Assembly (NCBI GenBank): GCA_963791885.1
Contig: CAWBUL010000006.1
Coordinates: 2,232,001-2,296,000 of the forward strand
Length of the DNA stretch: 64,000 nt
Origin: CAVSUZ01 sp963791885
Lineage (GTDB): Bacteria > Pseudomonadota > Alphaproteobacteria > Acetobacterales > Acetobacteraceae
Direction of reading: 5' to 3'
Position numbers and translations under genes: made by a program. Shown here piece after piece: positions 16,659 through 26,669 of this stretch (position 1 is its first letter; every line of letters begins with the position of its first letter). The notes below the pieces were generated by a model that worked only from the letters and a program-made list of their open reading frames with translations, was not told where the DNA came from and made no database searches.

Positions 16659-16705
16659 TGGCGCGCCCGAGAAGATTCGAACTCCTAACCCCCAGATCCG
16701 TAGTC
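16659..16705. repeat. attR: tRNA-Arg 3' half
   Basis: The part of the tRNA-Arg gene duplicated at 8467-8513. The copy inside the tRNA gene keeps the correct T-loop TTCGAAT, while attL has the variant, so integration left the functional tRNA here. Confidence 0.88.
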
Positions 16706-16735
16706 TGGTGCTCTATCCAGTTGAGCTACGGGCGC
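16659..16735 (-). tRNA. tRNA-Arg (anticodon ACG)
   Basis: Read on the minus strand from 16735, the cloverleaf folds fully: acceptor GCGCCCG / CGGGCGC, D stem GCTC / GAGC, anticodon stem CCAGA / TCTGG around loop CTACGGA (anticodon ACG), T stem AGGAG / CTTCT (with one G-T pair) around TTCGAAT, discriminator G and an encoded CCA. Total length is 77 nt including CCA. It reads CGN arginine codons after A34-to-inosine editing. It is the integration site of the element on its 3' side. Confidence 0.95.
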
Positions 16736-16777
16736 GGCGCGCGCGATGTAGCCCGCGACACCCCCAACGGCAAGGGG

Positions 16778-17359
16778 TCACAACCGCGAGGCGTCCTCCG
16801 GCCCCGCGATTGTCAGTGCACCCAACCGGTGCAGCGTCGCGTCCACGCCTGCCCGCACTTCGAACAGATCCCTCGCCCAGTCCTCGGCGAAGCCGGCGGT
16901 GATGGCCGCTTCGATCACAGCCAGAAACGGTCCCGCGGACCCCGCCACGTCGCACAGCAGCACCGGCTTCGCATGCAGCCGCAACTGCCGCCAGGTGATG
17001 ATCTCCACCGTCTCGTCAAGCGTGCCCAGTCCACCGGGTAGTGAAACGAAAGCGTCCGAGAGTTCGAACATCCGCTGTTTGCGGCTGTGCATGCTATCGG
17101 TGACGATCATATCCCGAACGCCCGGATGGGCGACTTCGGCCCGCGTGAGAAACTCCGGAATGACCCCGGTCACCGCCCCACCCGAAGCCAGCGCAGCGTC
17201 TGCAACGGCCCCCATCAGCCCGATCCGCCCCCCGCCGAATACCAGCCGGATCCCCGCCTCGGCCAAGCCGCGACCCAAGGCTGCCGCCGCCTGGCGAAAG
17301 ACCGGGGCAGATCCGGCTCGCGCCCCGCAGAACACCGCGACGGAATGAATTTGGGGCAA
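16778..17359 (-). CDS. LOG-family protein (TIGR00730 type)
   Basis: A complete 193-residue Rossmann-like protein. SRKQRMFEL (about residues 92-100) and PGGLGTLDE (108-116) are the two signature motifs of LOG proteins, which cleave the N-glycosidic bond of nucleoside monophosphates (cytokinin-riboside or AMP phosphoribohydrolase activity). The nucleotide-binding FGGGRIGLMG lies near residue 41. Length is normal. It lies just upstream of tRNA-Arg on the same strand and is not part of the inserted element. The physiological substrate in this organism is not known. Confidence 0.9.
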   Translation of the reverse strand: MPQIHSVAVFCGARAGSAPVFRQAAAALGRGLAEAGIRLVFGGGRIGLMGAVADAALASGGAVTGVIPEFLTRAEVAHPGVRDMIVTDSMHSRKQRMFELSDAFVSLPGGLGTLDETVEIITWRQLRLHAKPVLLCDVAGSAGPFLAVIEAAITAGFAEDWARDLFEVRAGVDATLHRLGALTIAGPEDASRL

Positions 17360-17455
17360 GCATCGACTCCTGTATGGTGGGCCACGAGGGATGACGCTCC
17401 CTCACTGGTTGTGCAACCTGGACTGGCTGATCAACAGAATGAGGAAAGATCAGAT

Positions 17456-17902
17456 ATGCGCGCAGGATGGATCGGGCTGGCAGTCTTATCGCTTGGGACC
17501 GTTGGGGTGGCCTGGGCGCAAGTGCCTTCCGCCCCGTTCAACATCATCGAAACACGTCAGGCGGGGCAGGACCTTCTGGCCGGGAATTTCAGCGGCATCA
17601 TTCAAGGCGTGAGGCATAAGGCCGATGTGAAGGCATTCGCGAACTCGGCCGCCGCGATGGCCCGATGGATGAAACAGTTCCCCACCACTTTCCCCCCTGG
17701 CAGCGACAAGGGTTCCACCAAGGCGCTGCCCACGGTCTGGACCGATCAGGCCGGATTCAACCAGGCAGCGGCGAATTTGGTGCAGGCGGCGGATAAGCTG
17801 TCGCAACTGGCAAAGGCCGGTGATACGGCTGGCTTTGAAGCGCAGGTCAAGACGGTCGGTGACGCATGCGGCGCCTGCCATGACAAATTCCGGGCGAAGT
17901 AA
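17456..17902 (+). CDS. Cytochrome c'/c556-type haem protein
   Basis: A 148-residue periplasmic protein. Residues 1-21 form a signal peptide ending WAQ, and the single haem site CGACH lies near the C-terminus (about residues 139-143). This is the layout of the four-helix cytochrome c' / c556 family. Such proteins bind gases or shuttle electrons. The gene converges with the cytochrome b561-type gene 13 bp downstream, a pairing often seen in electron transfer modules, although convergent orientation argues against a shared transcript. AGGAAAG lies 12 bases before the ATG. Confidence 0.88.
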   Translation: MRAGWIGLAVLSLGTVGVAWAQVPSAPFNIIETRQAGQDLLAGNFSGIIQGVRHKADVKAFANSAAAMARWMKQFPTTFPPGSDKGSTKALPTVWTDQAGFNQAAANLVQAADKLSQLAKAGDTAGFEAQVKTVGDACGACHDKFRAK

Positions 17903-17915
17903 ACAGCCAAACCGC

Positions 17916-18587
17916 TTACGTGACCCCGTACGTGTCGATCACGTAAACCACCACCCCGATCGCGACCGCCAGACAAGCGACGGCCAGAAGCGGGCTCCGT
18001 ATGCGCGGCGCGCGCAACCCGTTGGGCACCCGCTTGAATCCGGTGATCATGGGCCGAACCAGATCATGCCGTCGGATCAGCATGTACGCCGCCACGGCCA
18101 GCACGTGCACCAGGATTGCCAGCTCAATGGCAGTGAACGTCACCCGATGGATATGCGTCAGCCAGTCGCTGGTATCTTGGCCCAGCAGTTCCGCGAAGGG
18201 CCCCTCCGTCATTGCCTGGTCATTGGCGCAGAGTCCCGTGGCGACCTGGAACCCGAGCAGACCGAGCAGCAGAAGGACCATCCAGCCGCCGGCGGCGTTG
18301 TGGCCGACCTCGGTGTCCGGCTCCCGGCGGTGGAACACGCGCAAATGCCGGAACGCCGCCAAGGGGCTGTGGATGAACCGGGTGAAGCGCGCGGTGTCGC
18401 TACCGACGAATCCCCACAACACCCGAAAGATCAGCAGCGTGAAGATCGTGTAGCCGGACCAGACGTGCCAGCTCATCCAGTCGAAATGCGCCGTCGCCCA
18501 GCTTGCGAACACGAGAATCACGATCGCCCAGTGGAAGAGCCGGGTGGGAGCGTCCCAGACCTTCACCAAGCCGTCTGTCTGCCTCAT
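17916..18587 (-). CDS. Cytochrome b561 / Ni-Fe-hydrogenase b-type membrane cytochrome
   Basis: A 223-residue inner-membrane protein with four predicted helices. It begins MRQTDGLVKVWDAPTRLFHW, the characteristic entry to the first helix, which carries a haem-ligating His. Further histidines in helices near residues 50 (WHVWSGY), 165 (HIHRVTF) and 180 (LVHVLAV) would complete two haem b sites. The ATG at 18587 overlaps the acyltransferase stop as ATGA; a longer upstream reading is possible but has no family counterpart. It likely transfers electrons between quinol and the periplasmic c-type protein encoded opposite. Confidence 0.88.
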   Translation of the reverse strand: MRQTDGLVKVWDAPTRLFHWAIVILVFASWATAHFDWMSWHVWSGYTIFTLLIFRVLWGFVGSDTARFTRFIHSPLAAFRHLRVFHRREPDTEVGHNAAGGWMVLLLLGLLGFQVATGLCANDQAMTEGPFAELLGQDTSDWLTHIHRVTFTAIELAILVHVLAVAAYMLIRRHDLVRPMITGFKRVPNGLRAPRIRSPLLAVACLAVAIGVVVYVIDTYGVT

Positions 18588-19567
18588 GGGGCAGTTGCGG
18601 TCAGCGGACGCGCCGGCCGGTTCTGCCGCAACTGGCTCGCTCCTTCTGCCACGACGTTCCACACTGCCTGAGCCAGTGCCTTACGGTTCGGGAACGCCGC
18701 CGGATCGATCGGGGGATGGAGCAGGACAGTCACCCGCAGGCCGCGATGGCGCCCCAGCCGCCAGAAGTGGCTGGCCAGATCCATATCCCCATACCAGGCG
18801 AACAGGGGCCGGGTGGTACGCCCCGCCGGCAGCCCAGCGAGCCGGTCATAGACCACCGAGACAGGTTGGATGATCGGGGCGGGGACGCCCTCGACCGGCT
18901 CGGTGATGGCGAAAAACGCCGAGCGGAACGGCAAGACGCGTGATCCGTCCGAGGACGTGCCCTCGGGGAACAGGATCAGATCGTCGCCGCTCGCCAGCCG
19001 CCGCTGCAGCTCCTCGCTTTCCCGCCGCGTCGTCCTTGGCTTGCGGGAGATGAATACGGTCCGCCCCAGTCGGGCGATCAAGCCGATCAGGGGCCAGGAT
19101 CCCACCTCGCTCTTGGCGATGAAACACGCGCGCAGCGTGCTGCCGAGCACCGGAATGTCCAGCCAGGAGGTGTGGTTCGCGACAAAGACCACCGGCCGGC
19201 CGGATGGCTGTGCCCGGGTGCCGATCACCCGCACCTTTAGGCCGAGGCTTTCCGTCACGCCGGTCCAGTAGAACGCTGCCGTGCGCACCCAGACCCGGCC
19301 CGGCAGTGCCAGGCATGCCGCCTGGGTCGGAATGCCCAGGGCTGTCAGACCGAGGACGGCCCCGAGCCGACGAATGGCCCTCGCCCCACCCAGCACGTTC
19401 GCACCGGCTGCGGACTGGAACAGCGGCGGTGCATGCTCGCCGGCAAAGGAGGCATCCACAATCAGGCGCGGCCGTTGATCCGCCCGCTTCAGCCGCCGCG
19501 GCAGGCGGCGCAACGCGCCGGTGACTGGCGCATCCGTGACTCCGGGGTGCGATGGCTCAGCGGTCAT
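18584..19567 (-). CDS. 1-acyl-sn-glycerol-3-phosphate acyltransferase (PlsC family)
   Basis: A 327-residue membrane-associated acyltransferase. The catalytic HX4D box is NHTSWLD (residues 131-137), and the phosphate-binding FPEGTSS is at 200-206. About 80 N-terminal residues are Arg-rich and precede the first hydrophobic segment. It makes phosphatidic acid or a related acyl-lipid at the inner membrane. The 4-bp overlap with the b561-type gene indicates co-expression. It diverges from tamA with 119 bp between, where both promoters must lie. Confidence 0.88.
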   Translation of the reverse strand: MTAEPSHPGVTDAPVTGALRRLPRRLKRADQRPRLIVDASFAGEHAPPLFQSAAGANVLGGARAIRRLGAVLGLTALGIPTQAACLALPGRVWVRTAAFYWTGVTESLGLKVRVIGTRAQPSGRPVVFVANHTSWLDIPVLGSTLRACFIAKSEVGSWPLIGLIARLGRTVFISRKPRTTRRESEELQRRLASGDDLILFPEGTSSDGSRVLPFRSAFFAITEPVEGVPAPIIQPVSVVYDRLAGLPAGRTTRPLFAWYGDMDLASHFWRLGRHRGLRVTVLLHPPIDPAAFPNRKALAQAVWNVVAEGASQLRQNRPARPLTATAP

Positions 19568-19686
19568 TTTGTTCTACTGTCAGCCCCATCCTGGCATCCG
19601 ATCCATGTCTCAGTGCACGCCGTAACCTGCATCCCATTTCCCGCTGGCCGTCGCGCCGATCAAGGGCGGACACAGCACTGACCCTT

Positions 19687-21513
19687 ATGGCGCGGACGCG
19701 TGGACTGGTTCTCTCGATTTCGCTCGGTTTGCTGGTGCCGACCCGTCCGGCTACGCCCGCCGACCCGCAGCCCTATACCGTCATGCTTGGCAAGACCTCC
19801 GACAGCGCGCTGAACACAGCCCTCGACGGTTCTTCCGAGCTGGTCAGTCTCCGCCAGACTGCTCCTGTGGGTCCGTTCGCTCTGGTCGCTCGCGCCCTGA
19901 GGGACCAGGGGCGGTTTCGCACCGCCCTTCAGAGCTTTGGCTACTTCAAGGGCACTGTCGACATCCGTATCGATGGCCATCCGATCAGGGATCCTAATCT
20001 GGTCGATCTGCTGCAGGCCGCGCCGTCCTCTCCGCCCGCGAGCGTGACGGTAAAATTCGATACTGGCCCGCAATTCCATCTCGGCCAGGTCGTGATCAAC
20101 GGGACTGTCCCGCCGCAAGCGGCCCAGGCGCTCCAGCTCAGTCCCGGCGTGCCTGCGAGGGCCGCTGACGTGCTCGCCGCCCAGAGGCGGTTGCTGTCGG
20201 CGCTCCGCAATGAAGGCTACGCGCTGGCAAAGGTGGATCTGCCTCCCGCCGTCGTGCATCTGCCGCAGAACCAAATGGATGTGGCCTTCGACGTGACCTC
20301 GGGGCCGCGGGTCGATATCGGGCCGATCACGCTGGAAAACCTCGACGGAGTAAATCCGGACTTTGTCCGGCGGCGGCTGCTCATCCACCAAGGCGAACAA
20401 TTCAGCCCGACGAAGATCGAGGCTGCGCGCGCCGATCTCGCGGGCCTGCCGGTCTTTTCGTATGTCAACGCAACGCCGGCCACGGCGCTGGACTCCAACG
20501 GACAGCTTCCACTCACCATCGAGTTCGGTGAGCGCCCAAAGCATGCGGTGGAATTCGGAGCGTCGTACTCCACGGACCTTGGCGTGGGTCTCACTGCGGG
20601 CTGGCACGACCGCAACCTGTTCGGCAATGCCGAGCAGCTTAATCTGACCGCGGCCTTTCAGGGCGGCGGCAATTCCGAACTGCGCCCCGGCTACAAGGCG
20701 AATGCGCAGTTCATCAAGCCGGACTTCCTTGCCCGCGACCAGTCGCTCGAGGTCAATTTCGGTGCCGTCGATCAGACCCTGCTCGCCTACTCCCAGAAGG
20801 CATTGCTCCAGTCGGTGGTGCTGAACCGAAAACTTTCCTCGCAGTGGTCGTTCAGTTACGGACTGGGCGGCGAAGAAGAACGCATCGGTCAGGAAGGCGT
20901 TTTCCGTAACTACACTCTGCTCTCGGTGCCGCTGACGCTGAAATTCGACAATACGGACAATTTGCTGAATCCAACTCGGGGGGTTCGGGCCACGCTCACA
21001 GTCACACCTACCGCCTCGCTGATCGGCTCGCGCGCAGTGTTCTTGATCAGCCAGCTGTCCGGATCGACCTACTTCGATCTGTCCGGAACCGGGCGTACCG
21101 TGCTCGCCCTGCGCGGCCTGGCAGGAGAAAATTTCGGTGCCAGTGAGTTCAGCCTGCCGCCCGATCTGCGCTTCTACGCCGGCGGCAGCGGGACCGTGCG
21201 CGGATACAAATACCAGTCGGTCGGGCCGCAATTCCCGGATGGCACGCCGATCGGCGGCACGGAGATCACCGCGGGCAGCGTGGAATTGCGGCAACGCTTT
21301 TTGCAGAGCTGGGGCTTCACTCTGTTCACCGACGCCGCCCAGGTCAGGGCACCGGGTACCGGCCTCGACGAGAAATACGGCGTGGGCGCCGGCGTCGGGC
21401 TGGAATACTACACGTCGATCGGACCGATCCGGGCGCAGTTCGCCGTCCCGGTTGTGACGCTGCCCAATAGCGGCAGTTTCGAACTCTATGTCGGGATTGG
21501 ACAGGCGTTCTGA
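19687..21513 (+). CDS. tamA: TamA, Omp85-family outer-membrane assembly protein
   Basis: A 608-residue protein with a signal peptide, three POTRA-like repeats (about residues 30-270) and a C-terminal beta barrel. The barrel contains RFYAGGSGTVRGYKYQSVGP, the VRGY motif of lid loop 6 in all Omp85 proteins, and ends with alternating residues to a terminal phenylalanine. TamA in the outer membrane works with TamB in moving phospholipids and inserting outer-membrane proteins. The ATG at 19687 gives a normal signal peptide; the frame is open upstream but without leader features. Its stop overlaps the tamB start by one base (TGATG). Confidence 0.92.
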   Translation: MARTRGLVLSISLGLLVPTRPATPADPQPYTVMLGKTSDSALNTALDGSSELVSLRQTAPVGPFALVARALRDQGRFRTALQSFGYFKGTVDIRIDGHPIRDPNLVDLLQAAPSSPPASVTVKFDTGPQFHLGQVVINGTVPPQAAQALQLSPGVPARAADVLAAQRRLLSALRNEGYALAKVDLPPAVVHLPQNQMDVAFDVTSGPRVDIGPITLENLDGVNPDFVRRRLLIHQGEQFSPTKIEAARADLAGLPVFSYVNATPATALDSNGQLPLTIEFGERPKHAVEFGASYSTDLGVGLTAGWHDRNLFGNAEQLNLTAAFQGGGNSELRPGYKANAQFIKPDFLARDQSLEVNFGAVDQTLLAYSQKALLQSVVLNRKLSSQWSFSYGLGGEEERIGQEGVFRNYTLLSVPLTLKFDNTDNLLNPTRGVRATLTVTPTASLIGSRAVFLISQLSGSTYFDLSGTGRTVLALRGLAGENFGASEFSLPPDLRFYAGGSGTVRGYKYQSVGPQFPDGTPIGGTEITAGSVELRQRFLQSWGFTLFTDAAQVRAPGTGLDEKYGVGAGVGLEYYTSIGPIRAQFAVPVVTLPNSGSFELYVGIGQAF

Positions 21514-24500
21514 TGCGCTGGCAACTCCCGACCCTGATTATGCTGGCCGTGCTGCTTGCAGCCCCGGCGGCGCATGCGTCGGTGCTGGATAGTTTGCTGG
21601 GCTGGGTCAGCAGCGAGGTCACCACCAAGGGCCTGTCCATCCGCTGGAACGGGGAGCTGACGGCGGACGAGGTACAGCTACGTGACGCCAACGGCGCCTA
21701 CGCCACTTTCGACACCGTCGCGATCCACTGGTCACCACTGGCGCTGATCCACGGTCGGATCGAGGTCTCGCTGATCACGGTTGCCAGCGGCGACATTGCC
21801 CGGATACCGGAGAGTTCGTCGTCCTCCAGTTCGAGTTCCCGTACAATCGATGTGGCGAAGCTCGAGATCGGACGCCTGACCCTTGAGCCGGAAGTCGTGC
21901 GAACGACGGCTACGCTGGCCGTGCAGGCATCCTATCACGCGGCCAAGGACACGCAGGGCGGCACGCTGCAGGCCCAGGCGATTGGCGCCCAGGGAACATA
22001 CGCGGCCGACGGAACCCTCACTGCCAGCTCGGTGCAGGCAAACGTGACGGCAAATGAGGCGCCCAGGGGCATGATCGCCCGGGCCGCCGGCCTGCCGGAT
22101 GTCGGTGCGATCACGGTGAACGCGGATGTCGATGGTCCGCGTGATGCCATCGCTACGAAGCTCGCGATCGCCGCGGGTCAGCTCCATGCCGGGGCCGACG
22201 GCACGGTGGACCTGACGCATGAGGCGGCCAACCTGACCGTCACCGCCAAGGCGCCGGCCATGAAACCCGCGCCCGACCTCGCCTGGGCATCCGTGGATGT
22301 TCAGGCGCATGTCTCGGGCCCGTTCAGCGCGCCGCAACTCGACGCGACAGGTCAGATCGCCGATCTGTCCGCCAATACGGTCTCAGCGCGGCTGATATCG
22401 CTCGCGGCCAACGGCGACCGCGGCGCCGTGAAATTAACAGGCCAGGTGGACGGGCTTGTCATCCCCGGCAAGCAGCCCGACCTGTTCGCCGCGGCGCCGG
22501 TGCTTCTGACCGCCGATGCGACGCTGAACACGCCCGAGCGTCCGGTCACCTTCACCGTGCGCCATCCGCTGCTCACTCTGACCGGCACGGCCGATACCGG
22601 CACGCAACAATCGCTACAGGCCCGGTTGGAGGTCCCCGCGCTGGAGCCGTTGGCCGGCGCGGCCGGACAGCAAGCGCAAGGGGATCTGGAAGCCACCGTG
22701 ATGGCGAGCCGATTGGGTGCCACGACGACGGCCTCCTTGGATGCGACGGTCGGGATCACGGGCGGCGTCGCGCCCGTTCCCGCAGTGGTCGGCCCCGATG
22801 CGCGCTTGCATGTCGCAGGGAATCTGACGGGCGACACCGTCACGGTCACCAGCTTCCGCTTCGACGGCCAGGATGCCACGCTTTCGGTCAACGGCACGCT
22901 GTCGCCGCAGTCCGTGTCGTTCGACTGGACCGCCGGCGTGGCCCGGCTGGAGCCGATCGATCCGAGGCTGGGAGGAACGGTCCAGGCGAAGGGCGAGGTG
23001 CGGGGGGCGACGAACAATCTGGCGCTGACCTCCGACATCTCCGGTGATGTGGCGCTGCAGGGCCAGCATTCGGGTCCGTTTACCGCGCATCTGCAGGCCC
23101 AAGGCCTGCCGCATCAGCCTAGCGCGACCTTGACTGCACAGGGCGCACTGCTGTCTGCGCCGATCACCCTGGACGCCACCGGGGCGAAGCAGCCGGACGG
23201 CACGCTGCACCTCACCCTCAGCCAGGCGAGCTGGAAGAGCCTGAATGCGCAAGGCACGCTCAACCTGCCGCCGGGGCAGACCATCCCGCTCGGTCAAATC
23301 CAGCTCGCCATCGGCCGGCTTGCAGACTTTGCGCCCCTCGTGGGCAAACCGCTCTCCGGCAGCGTTCAGGCAAGCCTCAACTCCAATCCAAACCAAGCGG
23401 TCATGACCGCCCGTTTGGCGGATGCCGGCGTGGCGGGTACGGCCTCTCTCTCGCAGGCGAACCTCTCGGCGACCATCACGGATCTTGCCACGCATCCTAC
23501 GGTGGACGGGCAGCTCAAGGTTGCCGGCGTCAAATCGGGCCGCATCAGCGGATCGGCTGAGATCACCGCCAAGGGGCCGGAGGATGCGCTGGCGATGCAG
23601 GTTGCCGCGCGGTCCCCGTCGCTGGCCGGCGCGCCGGCACGCCTGAACACAGCCGGCGTGGTCGACGTTCCCAGTAAGTCCGTGGCGCTGAACACGCTCT
23701 CCGCCGCGTGGAAGGGCCAGGACATTCGGCTGCTCCAGCCCGTGACGATCGGCCTCGCACAGGGGGTGAATATCCACGCTCTGCGCCTTGCGCTCGGCCA
23801 AGCCATTATCGAGGTAAATGGAGCCATCGGCTCGACCCTCGACCTGACCGCGTCCGCGCGGAATGTCCCGCTGAGCCTGGCCCAGCTCGTTTCGCCGTCG
23901 CTGAACGCCAGCGGCACGATCTCCGCTGACGCCCGCCTGACCGGCACGGCGGCGGCGCCCACCGGCACCGTCCGCGCGTCGGCCAGCGGTGTGGCACTCA
24001 ACACGCCAAGCACGCACGGCCTGCCGCCCGCGAGCCTGACCGCGACGGCCACGTTGCAGGGCACCTCCGCTCAGATCAATGCACGCGCCACATCAGGCGG
24101 ATCCACGCTCAGCCTGACCGGCGAGGCGCCTTTGCGGCTGACCGGTCCGATGAACCTGCGCGCCAGCGGGAATCTCGATCTGGCGATGGCGAACGGCATG
24201 TTTGCGCACAAAGGAGAGGGGCTGTCCGGCCGGGTCACGCTGGCGGCCAACGTCACTGGCACACTGGCGAACCCAGGCGGGACCATCCGGGCGGACGGGA
24301 CGGGTGTGCGGCTGCTATCGGAGACTGGGCGCGCGCTGCCGCCGGCCGCGATCCATGCCGTCGCGACGCTGCAGGGCGACACGGCGCGACTCGATACGCG
24401 GGTCAGCGCCGCGTCCTCGGTTTTGACCGTGTCGGGAACGGCGCCGTTGAAGAGCACCGGACAAATGGACTTGCGGGCCGACGGCACGGTCGCCCTTACG

Positions 24501-25773
24501 CTGCTGAACCCACTGATCGAGGCCGGGGGCCAGCGTGTGAACGGAACCGTTCAGATTGCGTCCACCGTCGGCGGCACGCTGTCCGCCCCCGCCGTCAGCG
24601 GCACCGTGCGCCTGACCGGCGGCGATTTCCGCGACTACGTCGAAGGCGTCCACCTATCCGATATCGCAGCGGTGATCGCTGGCACGGGATCGGAGCTGCG
24701 GGTCGAGAGCCTGCGCGCCACCGCAGGCAATGGCACGCTCAGCGGTTCCGGCACGATCGGCGTCATGGCGCCCGGCATACCGCTGAACCTGCATTTGGTT
24801 GCCAACAACGCCACGCCGCTCGCCGGCGGCCAGGTGACCGCAACCGTCAATGCCGATTTGCGCATTACCGGCGAGGCCGAGAGCCGAGCGACCCTCGGTG
24901 GGACGATCTTCGTCTCCCAGGCGGTGATCCGGGTACCGGACAAGCTGCCTACCAGTGTAGTGACAATTCCGGTACAAATCGCCGGGCAGCCGCCCCCTCA
25001 GCCGGCCCAGTCATCCCTGAACCCGGTGATCGGACTGGATATGACGATCCGCGCGCCGCAGCAGATCTTCGTTCGCGGTCGGGGACTGAATGCCGAACTC
25101 GGCGGGACGGTCACGATCCAGGGCACCACGAGCAATATGGTACCGCGCGGCGTCCTGAGTCTGCGCCGGGGCACGTTCAACCTGGTCGGCAACACGCTGA
25201 CGTTCAATTCGGGCGACATCGCTTTCAACGGTGGCAGCCTGACCAATCCGGCGCTGGATCTGGTCGCCATGTCCACGGTGAATAGTCACCGTGGCGACAC
25301 TGACCGTCGGCGGTACGGCACGCGATCCCAAAATCACGCTGAGCAGCCAGCCGGAGCTGCCGCAGGATCAGATCCTGGCCCTGCTCTTGTTCCACACGAA
25401 CACGGGGCAACTCTCGCCATTCCAGATCGCGTCGATCGCCGCCGGTCTCGCCGAGATCTCCGGCAGCACATCCAGCCTTCCCAATCCGTTGGAGAGCTTG
25501 CAGAACGCGCTGGGGCTGGATCAGTTGGGCATCAACAGCGGCCCCAACGGCAGCCCGACCTTACAGGCCGGGCGTTATGTCGGGCGGAACCTATATGTAG
25601 GTGCGCAAGAGAGCACGGGCGGAACCGGCGCTCAGGGTGTGGTGACGTACAACCTGACGCCGGGGCTCAAGCTGAACGCCACCGTGGGCGCCGGCCAGAC
25701 GACGTCCGCGATCGGCAATACCGGCGAGACAAACGGCGCCAGTGTCGGGCTCATCTATCAGTTTCAATATTGA
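21513..25773 (+). pseudogene. tamB: TamB (translocation and assembly module), one frameshift near the 3' end
   Basis: A very long beta-rich periplasmic bridge protein of about 1,420 residues, anchored by one N-terminal hydrophobic segment. The body is repeating Ala/Thr/Gly-rich strands, as is usual for TamB/YdbH/AsmA-like lipid-transport proteins. Near 25285 the frame is lost after LDLVAMSTVNS. The conserved C-terminal DUF490 domain continues one frame over as VATLTVGGTARDPKITLSSQ, then PELPQDQILALLLFHTNTGQ, to a normal YQFQY end at 25773. The break is one extra base inside a 9-bp inverted repeat. Without correction the DUF490 domain, which docks on TamA, would be missing. A sequencing error is quite possible. 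Confidence 0.88.
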
Positions 25774-25792
25774 GGCCGTAGAACTCGTTAGA

Positions 25793-26607
25793 CTAGCTCG
25801 CGGACCATCCCCCATCGATCGGCAGCGCGGCTCCCGTCATGTCGCGTGCCCCATCGCTGCACAGAAACAAAATGAGTGACGCCACGCCATCGGCCTGCAC
25901 GAAGCGCCCACTGGGTTGTTTCCCGGCCAGAAAATTGTGCTCCGCCTCTTCGCGCGTCTGAGTGGTTCCGGCCATCGCTTGGCTGATCCAATTCGCTATG
26001 GCGGGCGTGTTCGTGGCACCCGGACACAGCGCATTGCACGTAATGCCATCATGAACTGTTTCGACCGCAACAGCCCGGGTCAACCCCAACAGAGCGGTCT
26101 TGGTGGTGACATAGTCGATGCGGTTCGTCGCTCCACGGTGGCCATAGATGGAACTCATGTGATGATTCGGCCCCAACCCGACGCTCTCATGAGCGGCACG
26201 GCCAGCCGAATGGTATGAAATGCCGCCGTCAGATTGACTGCGAGGGAGAGATGCCAATGAGCGACGTCGAATCGATCAACGGAGGCAAAATGCCGAACAA
26301 CGGCGTTATTGACGAGGATATCGACGCCTCCCAACCTCTCGGTGGTGGTGGCAACCAATGAGGTGATTTCGGACTCCTGCGACAGATCCGCGCGGTGATA
26401 CATGATCTGTCGCCCCGCATCTTCGCGGAGTGGCGCCAACCGGGGTTCGACATCGTCTTCTTTGTCAAGATCCGTAAGCATGATATCGCAGCCCGCGCGG
26501 GCGAGGGCCGATCCAATCGCCCATCCCAACCCACCCGTCGCTCCAGTCACCAGTGCACGACGTCCAGTCAGCGGCTGCTGGTCCGCGGGTCTCGAGGTCC
26601 CATCCAT
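25793..26607 (-). pseudogene. Short-chain dehydrogenase (3-hydroxybutyrate-dehydrogenase-like), frameshifted
   Basis: Together the two frames give a complete SDR of about 270 residues. The N-terminal TGATGGLG and the NNAV variant of the NNAG motif lie in the first frame, which ends GWGRIIT near 26160. The second frame continues MSSIYGHRGATNRIDYVTTK, with serine, tyrosine (DYVTTK) and lysine of the active site present, then a normal PGATNTP loop and DGGWSAS end. The join needs one missing base, typically giving GRIINMSS. The start at 26607 is chosen on the SDR beginning. It is followed tail-to-tail by tamB, 19 bp away, and preceded by the PrpD-like gene on the same strand. Confidence 0.8.
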
Positions 26608-26669
26608 GTCGGGCTCCACAAAACATACCCCATCCCGATAGCATTCCTGCTTCCGCAATATGAGGTCAG

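Larger units (their letters stand above)
8467..16705. mobile_element. Decayed integrative element in tRNA-Arg(ACG), about 8.2 kb
   Basis: The element is bounded by 47-bp direct repeats, one of them the 3' end of an intact tRNA-Arg gene. It carries a tyrosine integrase remnant next to attL, phage-type DNA-binding and packaging genes, an XRE regulator, an HNH-like protein and a methyltransferase remnant. There is no large terminase, portal, capsid or tail gene, so it is at best a degraded prophage or a phage-satellite-like island. Most frames inside are interrupted; the intact ones are 10677-11033, 11114-11320, 12147-12593, 13994-14851 and 15297-16100. Without a working integrase it should be immobile. 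Confidence 0.82.
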
